From NCBI GenBank assembly GCA_963589785.1, contig CAVAMJ010000010.1, forward strand, positions 23,907 through 87,906: a stretch of 64,000 nt of DNA. The letters run 5' to 3'. Shown one piece after another: positions 34,337 through 42,371 of the stretch. Origin of the DNA: SIG603 sp963589785. Its GTDB lineage: Bacteria > Bacillota > Clostridia > Oscillospirales > Acutalibacteraceae. How positions within the stretch are numbered: position 1 is the first letter of the stretch; each line of letters begins with the position of its first letter. Both the position numbers and the translations under genes were made by a program. Under the pieces are notes generated by a model that worked only from the letters and a program-made list of their open reading frames with translations, had not been told where the DNA came from and did not search any database.

Positions 34337-35081
34337 ACTGAAAAATCTATCTGTCGGATACGGCGACAAAGCCGTGCTTGATAATATTTCCTTAAGTCTT
34401 GCAGACGGTGAATTAACAGTGCTTTTAGGGGCGAACGGATGCGGAAAATCCACGCTGATAAAGACGATTTTAGGGCTTCTCGAGCCAATCGGCGGCGATA
34501 TTTTTATCGACGGAGAAAATCTAAAGAGCATCGCTATAAGAGATAGGGCAAAGAAAACAGCTTATCTCTCGCAGTCGAGAAATACCCCCGAGATAAGCGC
34601 AGAGAGAATGGTGCTTCACGGAAGATTTCCGTATCTTGATTACCCAAGGAGATACTCAAAAAAGGACAAGGAAATCGCAGATGAAGCCATGAGAGCAGCT
34701 GGGGCATATGAACTGAAGGGCCGTTCGGTCTCGAGTCTCAGCGGCGGAGAAAGACAGAGAGTCTACCTTGCTATGGCACTGGCGCAGACAACGGGAAATC
34801 TTTTGATGGACGAGCCGCTCACATATCTTGATGTGAAATATCAATTAGAGATGATTAAGCTTTCTAAAAGGCTTGCCCGTGAGGGAAAATGCGTGCTTAC
34901 GGTTTTGCATGATATTTCCTTGGCTCTTAGATTTTCAGACCGTGTGATTGTACTTTCAAATGGCAAGGCGGTCTTTGACGGAAAGCCTGATGATGTAAGT
35001 GAAGAATTAATAGAAAGCGTGTTCGGCGTGAAGCTTATCAAGACAAAAGCGAACGGAGAAACATATTATTTTTGTGAGTAG
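34329..35081 (+). CDS. ABC transporter ATP-binding protein, FecE/BtuD type
   Basis: The 250-residue ATPase has Walker A LLGANGCGKSTL, Q-loop YLSQSRNTPEI, signature SSLSGGERQRVYLAMAL, Walker B LLMDEPLTYLD and switch His in TVLHDISLALRF. It powers the permease encoded immediately upstream (8-bp overlap). Complete length for the family. Confidence 0.93.
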   Translation: MIELKNLSVGYGDKAVLDNISLSLADGELTVLLGANGCGKSTLIKTILGLLEPIGGDIFIDGENLKSIAIRDRAKKTAYLSQSRNTPEISAERMVLHGRFPYLDYPRRYSKKDKEIADEAMRAAGAYELKGRSVSSLSGGERQRVYLAMALAQTTGNLLMDEPLTYLDVKYQLEMIKLSKRLAREGKCVLTVLHDISLALRFSDRVIVLSNGKAVFDGKPDDVSEELIESVFGVKLIKTKANGETYYFCE

Positions 35082-35090
35082 GTGGAGAAA

Positions 35091-35735
35091 ATGGCGTATT
35101 TTCCCTTTTTTACCGATATTAAAGATAAAAACTGTCTGATTGTCGGTTCATCTTTCTTGGTGCTCGAAAAGGCAGAGAGGCTTTTGCCGTACGAGGTGAG
35201 AATTACGGCGATTGTTGACGAGGAAACAAAGGTCGATGAGAATTTCAAAGAGTTAATGAAAACAGAAGTTTCAATTTTAAACTCTAATTTCGATATAGGT
35301 ATGCTTGATTCTTTTGATTTTGTCGTGACCTGTTCTTATGATAAAAGTCTCAACAAAATAATTGCCGACGAGTGCAAGAGAAAAAGAATTCCCGTGAATT
35401 CTGTCGATGACACGGAGAACTGCACTTTCATTTTTCCCGCACTTATCAAAAACGGAAAGCTTAGCATAGGAATATCCTCGTCAGGTGCAAGCCCATACAT
35501 GACGAGATACATAAAAGCAAAGTTACTTGATATTATCCCTGACAACACGGACGAGCTTTTAGAAAGGCTCGAGAGCCTAAGACCGTATGTTAAGGAGAAT
35601 GTACCGACAGAATCTCAGAGAAAAGTAGTATTTAAGCGGCTTTTTCTTGATTTTGTCGAGAGCGAAAGATTGCCGAATGAATCTGATGCGGCTAAAATAA
35701 TCGAAGATACAGAAAAAAGGAACGGACACAATTAA
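35091..35735 (+). CDS. Precorrin-2 dehydrogenase/sirohydrochlorin ferrochelatase-like (siroheme synthase N-terminal type)
   Basis: The 214-residue protein has the CysG/Met8 N-terminal fold: YFPFFTDIKDKNCLIVG, then VTCSYDKSLNKIIADECKRKRIPVNSVDD and GKLSIGISSSGASPYMTRYIKAKL, which match the conserved asparagine/aspartate and ISTGGxSP-type segments. The usual glycine-rich NAD motif GGGxVA reads GSSFLV here, so cofactor binding may be altered or lost. By family it oxidises precorrin-2 and inserts iron to make siroheme. It is cotranscribed with the ABC transporter and convergent to a siroheme-dependent reductase. ATG 35091 has GGTGGAG upstream; GTG at 35082 is the alternative. Confidence 0.75.
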   Translation: MAYFPFFTDIKDKNCLIVGSSFLVLEKAERLLPYEVRITAIVDEETKVDENFKELMKTEVSILNSNFDIGMLDSFDFVVTCSYDKSLNKIIADECKRKRIPVNSVDDTENCTFIFPALIKNGKLSIGISSSGASPYMTRYIKAKLLDIIPDNTDELLERLESLRPYVKENVPTESQRKVVFKRLFLDFVESERLPNESDAAKIIEDTEKRNGHN

Positions 35736-35752
35736 GTGTTCGTTCCTTTTGC
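35713..35752 (+). terminator. Bidirectional terminator between siroheme dehydrogenase and sulfite reductase genes
   Basis: AAAGGAACGGACAC (35716-35729) pairs with GTGTTCGTTCCTTT (35736-35749, one wobble). It is flanked by A- and T-runs and so can serve both convergent transcripts. It overlaps the end of the plus-strand gene. Confidence 0.8.
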
Positions 35753-35765
35753 TTTTAGTTTAAAT

Positions 35766-36698
35766 TTACTTTGCGAGAATTTCTTCTTTTCTCTCTAAGA
35801 GTTCATTTGAAAGCATGAGCTCGTTTGCTCTCTCAAAGCCGATGCGGTTGATTGTGTCGGCAAATCTCTCGCCCTGAATACCCTCGGACTTGAAGAGAAG
35901 AATAGCCTTCTCGACTGTATCGAGAACTTCTTCTTCGGAATAGAGGTTCTTAGAAAGTCGCTGACCCATGGCAACCTTTTTTCCCCAACGGCCTCCGATA
36001 TAAACTCCCCAAGCCTGTTTTCCGCCGTAAACAACCTTAAACGGGCATTTTCCTATGCATCTGCCGCACTTGTTGCAGATTGACTGGTCGGCAACCATTT
36101 TTCCGTCAACAACGCTTGCCGCTTTCATTGGGCAGTTAACTTCGATTTGGCACTTCTTACAGCCACGGCATTTATCCATATCGTACTGCGGCTCGTTTAA
36201 GCCGAAAACTCCGATATCGTTGAGGTTAGGCTTGACGCAGTTATTCGGACAGCCGCCGAATGCGATTTTAAATTTGTGAGGGAGTGCTACACTATGGTAT
36301 CCCTCATAAAATCTCTCGTGTGCTTTGAGACTAAGTGCCGCAGTATCGTAGTTTCCGTACTGACAAGTAGTACCCTTGCAAGCAACAACGGGACGAACCT
36401 TTGCGCCTGTTCCGCCTGTTTCAAGTCCGGATTTTGCGATGTGCTCCTGGAATGCTTCTATGTTGTCATAGTCGATTCCGGAGACCTCAACCGTGAGTCT
36501 AGTTGTGAACTTTAAGTCGCCGTCACCGTAAAGATTAGAAGCCTCGCAGAGAGTTTTCATCTCTTCTGTTGTGAGCTTGCCGTTTCTCGTGATAACTCTT
36601 GCGTTAAAGCGGTTAGTTCCCTTGTGGTTTAGAAAGCCCATACCCTTTACACGCTTGATTTCGCTTGCTGGTACGGTGCAGGTTTCGTTTGCTGACAT
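35766..36698 (-). CDS. Small siroheme sulfite/nitrite reductase with fused [4Fe-4S] ferredoxin domain
   Basis: The 310-residue protein has, in order, a ferredoxin-like nitrite/sulfite reductase half-domain (about 15-85), the siroheme-[4Fe-4S] cysteines (VACKGTTCQYGN and GGCPNNCVKPN), a two-cluster ferredoxin insert (CRGCKKCQIEVNCP and CNKCGRCIGKCP) and a C-terminal helical tail. The layout matches AsrC-like/dissimilatory-type small sulfite reductases, which reduce sulfite to sulfide or detoxify it; nitrite cannot be excluded. GGAGGAAATT precedes the ATG. It is preceded in the same operon by a TauE-like exporter and convergent with a siroheme-synthesis-type gene. Confidence 0.85.
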   Translation of the reverse strand: MSANETCTVPASEIKRVKGMGFLNHKGTNRFNARVITRNGKLTTEEMKTLCEASNLYGDGDLKFTTRLTVEVSGIDYDNIEAFQEHIAKSGLETGGTGAKVRPVVACKGTTCQYGNYDTAALSLKAHERFYEGYHSVALPHKFKIAFGGCPNNCVKPNLNDIGVFGLNEPQYDMDKCRGCKKCQIEVNCPMKAASVVDGKMVADQSICNKCGRCIGKCPFKVVYGGKQAWGVYIGGRWGKKVAMGQRLSKNLYSEEEVLDTVEKAILLFKSEGIQGERFADTINRIGFERANELMLSNELLERKEEILAK

Positions 36699-36731
36699 AA
36701 TTTCCTCCGAAGTTTTTACTGCAAATATATT

Positions 36732-37520
36732 TTAAAATAAAAATTTGTGAATGTTAAAGGCGTTGATTATCATAATCAGCACCATTGCGCCCTCGAGCAG
36801 CTTGGTCGCCTGAGCGTTGTCGATTTTCTTATTGATTTTTCTGCCGATTTCTGTCGAGATAATCGCACAAAGCATCATGATGATAAGAATTACCGGATTA
36901 AAGGACGGTATTCCGCCGCTTATGGCGCTTTTCAGAACGCTTGCCGTTTGGCTGAAAAGAATGATGTAAAGGCTATTCTGAGCGGCTTTTTTTGCGGGCA
37001 TATCAAAGAAGTAGTAGAGAACCACAACGTTGAACGGGCCGCCGCCTATTCCCAGAAAAGCTGAGAACGCACCGAGGCAAAGTCCGATGACAAGCGACAT
37101 TAAAACACTGTCCACGTGCTTTGATTCGATTTTATTCTTGTTCGCTGTGTAAATGAGAGAGCCGAGCGTAGCAAGAAACATCAAGACCGCCTGAATTCCG
37201 CCCGCCGTGTCTGCACTTTCAAACTTAGAAAGGCAGAGATTAAAGAGCGTTTTTCCGAAAATTCCGCCGCTTGCCGCACCGAGTGCGATAAAGGTGGTAT
37301 TCTTGAGGTCGATGACGCTTTCCTTGTGATAGAAGCATTTCACCATGTTCCAAAAGCTCATGCTGATTACTGTACAGCCTGAAAGGAAAGTGACCGTAGC
37401 AACACTGAAAACTCCCGTGGCATCGAGCACGGGTTTGATGATTATTCCGCCGCCCATACCGCAGACGGGACCGAGCATACACGCAAAGAGCGTTACAAAA
37501 CAACTGACAATATATATCAT
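36732..37520 (-). CDS. TauE/SafE family sulfite-exporter-like permease
   Basis: The 262-residue protein has about eight membrane helices with the duplicated TauE/SafE motifs: GPVCGMGGGIIIKPVLDA in the first half and GAFSAFLGIGGGPFNVVVLYYF in the second. Family members move sulfite, sulfoacetate or related small anions. It is the first gene of a two-gene operon with the sulfite/nitrite reductase (33-bp gap), which supports sulfite as substrate. Confidence 0.88.
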   Translation of the reverse strand: MIYIVSCFVTLFACMLGPVCGMGGGIIIKPVLDATGVFSVATVTFLSGCTVISMSFWNMVKCFYHKESVIDLKNTTFIALGAASGGIFGKTLFNLCLSKFESADTAGGIQAVLMFLATLGSLIYTANKNKIESKHVDSVLMSLVIGLCLGAFSAFLGIGGGPFNVVVLYYFFDMPAKKAAQNSLYIILFSQTASVLKSAISGGIPSFNPVILIIMMLCAIISTEIGRKINKKIDNAQATKLLEGAMVLIMIINAFNIHKFLF

Positions 37521-37529
37521 ATTAACTCT

Positions 37530-37558
37530 ATTTTAGTTTGATAAGGATGAAATTGCAA
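37530..37558 (-). promoter_or_regulatory. Promoter of the TauE-sulfite reductase operon
   Basis: On the minus strand, TTGCAA (plus 37553-37558) and TAAAAT (plus 37530-37535) are 17 bp apart, ten bases before the start codon region. The short leader is unusual but possible. Confidence 0.5.
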
Positions 37559-37571
37559 TACTAATTATTTA

Positions 37572-37602
37572 CATAGAAAAGAAGCCTACCGAAGTAGGCT
37601 TC
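37572..37602 (-). terminator. Intrinsic terminator of the asd-dapA-dapB-ACT operon
   Basis: GAAGCCTAC (37581-37589) pairs perfectly with GTAGGCTTC (37594-37602). On the minus strand the loop is TTCG closed by C-G, and TTTTCT follows. Confidence 0.88.
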
Positions 37603-37612
37603 CGCTATTTCA

Positions 37613-38065
37613 TCAATTAAATTCTCTCTGAAGCTCAGCTAAAACCGTATCAAAATCAGCCTCGGAAACGAGAAGTGAAATCTCAACCTCGCTTGTTGTG
37701 ATGAGTCTGATGTCTGCGTTAGAATTTCTGATTGCTCTGAAAACTCTTGAAGCAACACCCGGAGTATTTTTCATATCGGGATCGTAGATAGAAATCTTGT
37801 GGTTTACACTGCTTACAATCGCCTTGATGTCCATGTCGTTCTTAAGTTCGGCAGTGAAACCGAGCATTGTGACGAGATCATCATCGTCGATTGTGAAAGA
37901 AAGTGTGGTTACGGCGCCGTGAATAGGTGCCATGGAAATCATATCGATATTAACATTCTTCTTCTCAATTCTCTCGAAAACCTCGGAGACAAATCCGACG
38001 TTAGCCGGGGAGGACTGAAGAGTGATGAGAGTAATACCGTGAAGAGTGCTGATAGTTGTACTCAT
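37613..38065 (-). CDS. Free-standing tandem ACT-domain protein (aspartokinase regulatory-domain-like)
   Basis: The 150-residue protein is two ACT repeats (about 10-75 and 85-150; VGFVSEVFERIEKKNVNIDMIS and PGVASRVFRAIRNSNADIRLITTSEVEISLLV). These match the C-terminal regulatory part of aspartate kinase, without the catalytic domain. ACT pairs bind amino acids such as lysine or threonine at their interface. As last gene of the lysine-controlled asd-dapA-dapB operon, it may act as a separate feedback subunit for aspartokinase encoded elsewhere, or sense lysine for another target. Function is inferred from context. Confidence 0.82.
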   Translation of the reverse strand: MSTTISTLHGITLITLQSSPANVGFVSEVFERIEKKNVNIDMISMAPIHGAVTTLSFTIDDDDLVTMLGFTAELKNDMDIKAIVSSVNHKISIYDPDMKNTPGVASRVFRAIRNSNADIRLITTSEVEISLLVSEADFDTVLAELQREFN

Positions 38066-38082
38066 AAGCTGACCCTTTCTTA

Positions 38083-38826
38083 TTAGACCATTGCGGACAT
38101 ATCATAAAGACCTGACGGCTTATTTGTCATAAATACAGCCGCATTGACAGCGCCCGCCGCAAAGAGATCCTTGGACTGAGCGGAGTGGGAGAGAGTGATA
38201 ACCTCGTTGTTTCCGGCAAAGATTACCTCGTGCTCACCGACTATTGTTCCGCCGCGAACGGCTGAAATGCCTATTTCGTTTTTCTCTCTCTTTTTTCTGA
38301 CAGAATGTCTGTCGTAGGTGTAGACTGTATCATCGTTTGCGATAGCATCGGCAATCATGAGAGCAGTTCCGCTTGGTGCGTCAAGCTTCTGATTGTGGTG
38401 CTTCTCGATGATCTCGATGTCGAAATCATCGCCGAGAACAGCCGCCGCCTTCTTTGTGAGCTCAATCAAGAGATTTATGCCAAGAGACATATTTCTTGAG
38501 TAGAAAACAGGGCTTGTCTCGCTCGCTTTTTTGACCTTTTCCACCTGTTCGGGGGAATATCCAGTTGTGCACAGAACAAGTGCCACGCTCGGATTTTTTG
38601 AAGCAAACTCCAAAATGGAATCGAGAACGGAGAAGTGGGAGAAGTCGATAACGCAGTCGGCAATTTCCTTTACTTCGTTTATGTTTGCATAAACGGGGAA
38701 GCCTGCAGTTGAAGTCGTGTTGAGATCAACTCCGGCCACGATTTCTGCATCCTCTCTGCCTGAAACAATATTGGTGATAACCTTGCCCATGTGGCCGTTG
38801 CAGCCGCTTAAAATTATCTTAGTCAT
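38083..38826 (-). CDS. dapB: 4-hydroxy-tetrahydrodipicolinate reductase
   Basis: The 247-residue enzyme has the NAD(P) motif LSGCNGHMGK, the catalytic EKHHNQKLDAPSGTA and the substrate-binding ISAVRGGTIVGEHEV. It is the second committed step of the diaminopimelate/lysine pathway, supplying cell wall and protein synthesis. The start at 38826 has GAGG 8 nt upstream; a GTG three codons earlier is less well placed. It lies 10 bp after dapA and 17 bp before the ACT gene. Confidence 0.95.
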   Translation of the reverse strand: MTKIILSGCNGHMGKVITNIVSGREDAEIVAGVDLNTTSTAGFPVYANINEVKEIADCVIDFSHFSVLDSILEFASKNPSVALVLCTTGYSPEQVEKVKKASETSPVFYSRNMSLGINLLIELTKKAAAVLGDDFDIEIIEKHHNQKLDAPSGTALMIADAIANDDTVYTYDRHSVRKKREKNEIGISAVRGGTIVGEHEVIFAGNNEVITLSHSAQSKDLFAAGAVNAAVFMTNKPSGLYDMSAMV

Positions 38827-38836
38827 AGCCTTCACC

Positions 38837-39724
38837 TCAGATTAAAGAATACTTTTTGAGCATATTCTCAAGCTTCAGGTGATTTTCCTCAGTCATATTT
38901 GTGAGCGGAAGTCTGCAGTTGCCGACATTCATGCCCATCATATTCATGGCTTCCTTAATCGGAATTGGGTTAACATCCATGAAGAATCCCTGCATGAGCT
39001 CAAAATACTTGAGGTTCATGTTTCTTGCCTTCACGTAGTCGCCCTCAAGGCAAGCCTTGCAAAGCTCATGAAGCTCTCTTGGGAGTGCGTTTGCAAATAC
39101 GGAGATAACGCCCTTAGCGCCGAGAGACATGAGGGAATAGGTGAGGTAGTCTTCGCCCGAATAAATTGTGAGGTCATCGCCGCAGAGGTTCATGGTCTCC
39201 ATTGCAAGGGCAAGATTGCCGCTTGCTTCTTTTGTAGCAACGATATTCGGATGCTTGGAAAGCTCGAAGTATGTCTTTGGCTGAATGGTCATGCCTGTTC
39301 TGGACGGTACGTTATAGAGAATGCACGGAAGGTTAACTCTGTCAGCAATATAAGTGAAGCTTTCGACGAGTCCCTTCTGGCTTGTTTTGTTGTAGTAAGG
39401 AGTGACGAGGAGAAGTCCGTCAGCGCCGATTTTCTCAGCTTCCTGAGAAAGCTCGACTGCATAGGCTGTGTCGTTGCTTCCTGTGCTTACTATGACTGGA
39501 ATTCTGCCCGCTACCTTTTCGATAGTGAACTTAGCCGCCTCGACGTGCTCCTCTGTGGAAAGAGTTGCGCCCTCGCCTGTGGTGGCTACGGAAACGATGG
39601 CGTCGGTTCCGTTCTCGATGTGAAACTCGACGAGCTTCTCGAGTACGGGGTAATTTACCTTGCCGTTTTCGTCAAACGGAGTGACGAGAGCGACACCCGA
39701 GCCCTCATATATAACTTTTTTCAT
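38837..39724 (-). CDS. dapA: 4-hydroxy-tetrahydrodipicolinate synthase
   Basis: The 295-residue TIM-barrel aldolase condenses pyruvate with aspartate semialdehyde. Motifs: GVALVTPFDENGKV, TTGEGATLSTEEH, the catalytic tyrosine in LYNVPSRTGM and the Schiff-base lysine in VATKEASGNLA. The start is set at 39724 (MKKVIYEGSG), where AAAGGAAATTT lies upstream; the upstream extension overlaps asd and is not conserved in character. Confidence 0.96.
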   Translation of the reverse strand: MKKVIYEGSGVALVTPFDENGKVNYPVLEKLVEFHIENGTDAIVSVATTGEGATLSTEEHVEAAKFTIEKVAGRIPVIVSTGSNDTAYAVELSQEAEKIGADGLLLVTPYYNKTSQKGLVESFTYIADRVNLPCILYNVPSRTGMTIQPKTYFELSKHPNIVATKEASGNLALAMETMNLCGDDLTIYSGEDYLTYSLMSLGAKGVISVFANALPRELHELCKACLEGDYVKARNMNLKYFELMQGFFMDVNPIPIKEAMNMMGMNVGNCRLPLTNMTEENHLKLENMLKKYSLI

Positions 39725-39743
39725 CTTGAAATTTCCTTTCGGA

Positions 39744-40823
39744 TTAGTCGAAATAACCCTTAGCCGCAAGAAGCTCAGCGAGGAGAACTCCGCCGCCTGC
39801 TGCACCTCTTAAGGTGTTGTGGGAAAGGCAGACGAACTTCCAGTCGTACTGGCTGTCCTCTCTGAGTCTGCCGATTGAAACAGCCATACCGCCCTCGATG
39901 TTGCGGTCAAGCTTTGCCTGAGGACGGTTGTCCTCTGTGAAGTAATGGAGGAACTGCTTCGGTGCGCTTGGGAGGTTGAGCTCCTGAGCGGGACCTGAGA
40001 AGGACTCCCATCTTCTGATGATCTCTTCCTTTGTGACCTTTGTGTCAAGAGACATAAAGACAGCGGCTGTGTGACCGTCTGAAACAGGAACTCTGAGGCA
40101 CTGGCTTGTGATGTTTGGCTTAGTAGCGTTTACGATAACGCCGTTCTCAACCTTACCCCAAAGCTTCATTGGCTCCTGCTCGCTCTTCTCTTCCTCGCCG
40201 CCGATGAACGGAATGACGTTGTCGAGAATTTCAGGGAATGTCTCAAATGTCTTGCCTGCGCCGGAAATAGCCTGGTATGTGCAAGCGAGAACCTTGCTTA
40301 CGCCGAGGTCCATGAGCGGGTGAAGTGCCGGAACATAGCTCTGAAGTGAGCAGTTGGACTTAACAGCGATGAAGCCTCTCTTTGTGCCAAGACGAGCCTT
40401 CTGGTGCTCGATGACAGCGAGGTGATCTGCATTTATTTCAGGAACAACCATAGGAACATCGTTTACTCCACGGTTTGCTGAGTTATTGGAAACGATCGGG
40501 CACTCGTGCTTAGCATAAGTCTCCTCGAGAGCCTTAATCTCGTCTTTCTTCATATCAACTGCGCAGAAGCAGAAATCGACCTTGGAAACGATGCTGTCGA
40601 TGTCAGCGGTTGCGTCCTCGACAATGATGTCTGCCATGTTCTCCGGAACGGGAGAGGTCATTTTCCATTTTCCTTCGATAGCCTCTTTGTAAGGCTTGCC
40701 TGCGCTTCTTGCACTTGCTGCGAGAGCTGTAACTGTGAACCATGGGTGGTTTTCAAGCAGAGTAGCAAATCTCTGACCGACCATACCTGTGCATCCGATG
40801 ATGCCTACGTTGTACTTCTTCAT
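39744..40823 (-). CDS. asd: Aspartate-semialdehyde dehydrogenase
   Basis: The 359-residue enzyme of the archaeal/fungal-like ASADH branch has the NADP motif GIIGCTGMVGQRFATLL, the catalytic cysteine in VKSNCSLQSYVPAL and the late histidine in PVSDGHTAAVF. It makes aspartate semialdehyde for lysine, threonine and methionine. It is the first gene of the operon, and its leader holds the lysine riboswitch and terminator, so the whole operon responds to lysine. Confidence 0.95.
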   Translation of the reverse strand: MKKYNVGIIGCTGMVGQRFATLLENHPWFTVTALAASARSAGKPYKEAIEGKWKMTSPVPENMADIIVEDATADIDSIVSKVDFCFCAVDMKKDEIKALEETYAKHECPIVSNNSANRGVNDVPMVVPEINADHLAVIEHQKARLGTKRGFIAVKSNCSLQSYVPALHPLMDLGVSKVLACTYQAISGAGKTFETFPEILDNVIPFIGGEEEKSEQEPMKLWGKVENGVIVNATKPNITSQCLRVPVSDGHTAAVFMSLDTKVTKEEIIRRWESFSGPAQELNLPSAPKQFLHYFTEDNRPQAKLDRNIEGGMAVSIGRLREDSQYDWKFVCLSHNTLRGAAGGGVLLAELLAAKGYFD

Positions 40824-40922
40824 GTTTGTTTCTTACCTTTCTTCGCTTAGTTTTCGTGCCGGGATATCTTAAAATTTAACCGCAGCTTAATGGAAATCCC
40901 AAAAACACGCACTTTAATGACA

Positions 40923-41162
40923 AAAAAGACCGGTTAGAAAACCGGCCATCAGCATTAAAGGGGATATATCGAAAGCCGCCAGTGTATGCGGTATTCGATA
41001 GCGCTCCATCAATTTTTGATGACAGTCGGACGGCTCTTAACCGACTCGACCAGCAAACAGCCTTTTCCGACAGACTGTCCCTTCGGCGATTCACCCTTTC
41101 ACACGGCTTCGTCGATTCGGAAATCTCTGCCGTGATACTTATGATCATCGCACCTCTATCTT
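40923..41162 (-). promoter_or_regulatory. Lysine riboswitch (L-box) with terminator
   Basis: Read on the minus strand from 41162: the conserved GATAGAGGTGCGA start, AAGTAT, GTGAAAGGGTGAATCGCCGAAGG, then the paired arms GACAGTC...GACTGTC and the closing region. A rho-independent terminator follows (GGCCGGTT, plus 40940-40947, with AACCGGTC, plus 40928-40935, then TTTTTT). This order of conserved blocks is diagnostic of the lysine aptamer. The leader ends about 100 nt before asd, so control is by premature termination when lysine is abundant. Confidence 0.95.
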
Positions 41163-41170
41163 CTTTTGGT

Positions 41171-41199
41171 ATCATACATTAAAAAATAGCGATTGTCAA
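41171..41199 (-). promoter_or_regulatory. Sigma-A promoter of the lysine-riboswitch operon
   Basis: Minus-strand TTGACA (plus 41194-41199), a 17-bp spacer and TATGAT (plus 41171-41176), just upstream of the aptamer. Confidence 0.85.
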
Positions 41200-41226
41200 T
41201 TTATTTCCGATAATTTCTGATTTTTC

Positions 41227-41255
41227 TTGCAAGTTTTCGCCATCTATCTTATTAT
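41227..41255 (+). promoter_or_regulatory. Promoter of queA-tgt
   Basis: TTGCAA (41227-41232), a 17-bp spacer and TATTAT (41250-41255), 43 bp before the start codon and back to back with the asd operon promoter. Confidence 0.6.
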
Positions 41256-41297
41256 AGATGTTACTGTGTGAGTGTTTTGCACGGAAAGGATTATATT

Positions 41298-42371
41298 ATG
41301 GAAAATAAATTTACCAAAACAAGCGACTATTATTTCGATTTGCCCGAGGAGCTGATTGCTCAGACTCCGCTCGAGAAAAGAGACGAATCAAGACTTCTCA
41401 CTCTCAACATCGAGACGGGCGAAACCGCACACAAGCATTTCTATGACATTGTAGATATGCTCAGTCCCGGCGACTGCCTCATTTTGAACGATTCACGTGT
41501 GCTGCCGGCAAGAATTTACGGCGTAAAAGAGGAGACAGGCGCTCATGTTGAGTTTCTTCTTCTAAAGAACCTCGGAAACGACACATGGGAGGCTCTTGCG
41601 GGCCCCGGAAAGCGTGCCAAAAAGGGAACTAAATTCGTTTTCGGCGACGGTATACTTCGTTGTGAGGTTATCGATGTTCACGATGACGGAAACAGAATAA
41701 TCAAATTCGACTACGAAGGAAACAATTTCTTCGCCGTTCTCGATAAGGTGGGACAGATGCCGCTTCCGCCTTATATTAAAGAAAAGCTTGAGGATCAGGA
41801 GAGATACCAGACCGTCTATTCTCATGAGATCGGCTCTGCCGCCGCTCCGACTGCGGGACTTCACTTTACTAACGAGCTTCTCGACAAGATAAGAGCAAAG
41901 GGAATAAAGACGGGCTTTGTCACGCTTCACGTGGGACTTGGAACATTCCGCCCCGTTAGTGCCGAGAACATCACCGACCATAAGATGCATTCCGAGCACT
42001 ACTATATGCCAAAGGAAACTGCCGACTTAATCAACGAGACTAAGAAAAACGGCGGACGAGTTATTGCTGTCGGTACAACAAGCTGCAGAACAATCGAGTC
42101 CGTTGCAAAAATCGAGGGCTGTTTCAAGGAAAGTTCAGGTTGGACTGATATTTTCATTTATCCGGGATACGAATTCAAGGGTATCGACTGCCTCATCACT
42201 AACTTCCATTTGCCCGAAAGCACACTTGTCATGCTTGTTTCCGCCTTGGCTGGAAGAGAGAATATTTTAAACGCATACAAAGAGGCTGTAAACGAGAGAT
42301 ACAGATTCTTCAGCTTCGGAGACGCAATGTTTATCTATACAAATAAAAACAAGGGAAAGGAGAGCGAATAA
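41298..42371 (+). CDS. queA: S-adenosylmethionine:tRNA ribosyltransferase-isomerase QueA
   Basis: The 357-residue enzyme adds the ribose-derived ring of SAM to preQ1 in tRNA to give epoxyqueuosine. Motifs: YYFDLPEELIAQTPLEKRDESRLL at the start, NDSRVLPARIYG, SAAAPTAGLHFT, THVGLGTFRPV-like TLHVGLGTFRPV, and ITNFHLPESTLVMLVSALAG. ATG 41298 (MENKFTK) follows GGAAAGGA; the upstream in-frame GTG lies close to the promoter. The stop is directly followed by tgt. No preQ1 riboswitch is seen in the short leader. Confidence 0.95.
   Translation: MENKFTKTSDYYFDLPEELIAQTPLEKRDESRLLTLNIETGETAHKHFYDIVDMLSPGDCLILNDSRVLPARIYGVKEETGAHVEFLLLKNLGNDTWEALAGPGKRAKKGTKFVFGDGILRCEVIDVHDDGNRIIKFDYEGNNFFAVLDKVGQMPLPPYIKEKLEDQERYQTVYSHEIGSAAAPTAGLHFTNELLDKIRAKGIKTGFVTLHVGLGTFRPVSAENITDHKMHSEHYYMPKETADLINETKKNGGRVIAVGTTSCRTIESVAKIEGCFKESSGWTDIFIYPGYEFKGIDCLITNFHLPESTLVMLVSALAGRENILNAYKEAVNERYRFFSFGDAMFIYTNKNKGKESE

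Noticed and set aside
38879..39763. Long plus-strand open frame opposite dapA
   Set aside because: It is the antisense of a complete dapA; Cys/His/Val-rich translation and no ribosome binding site.
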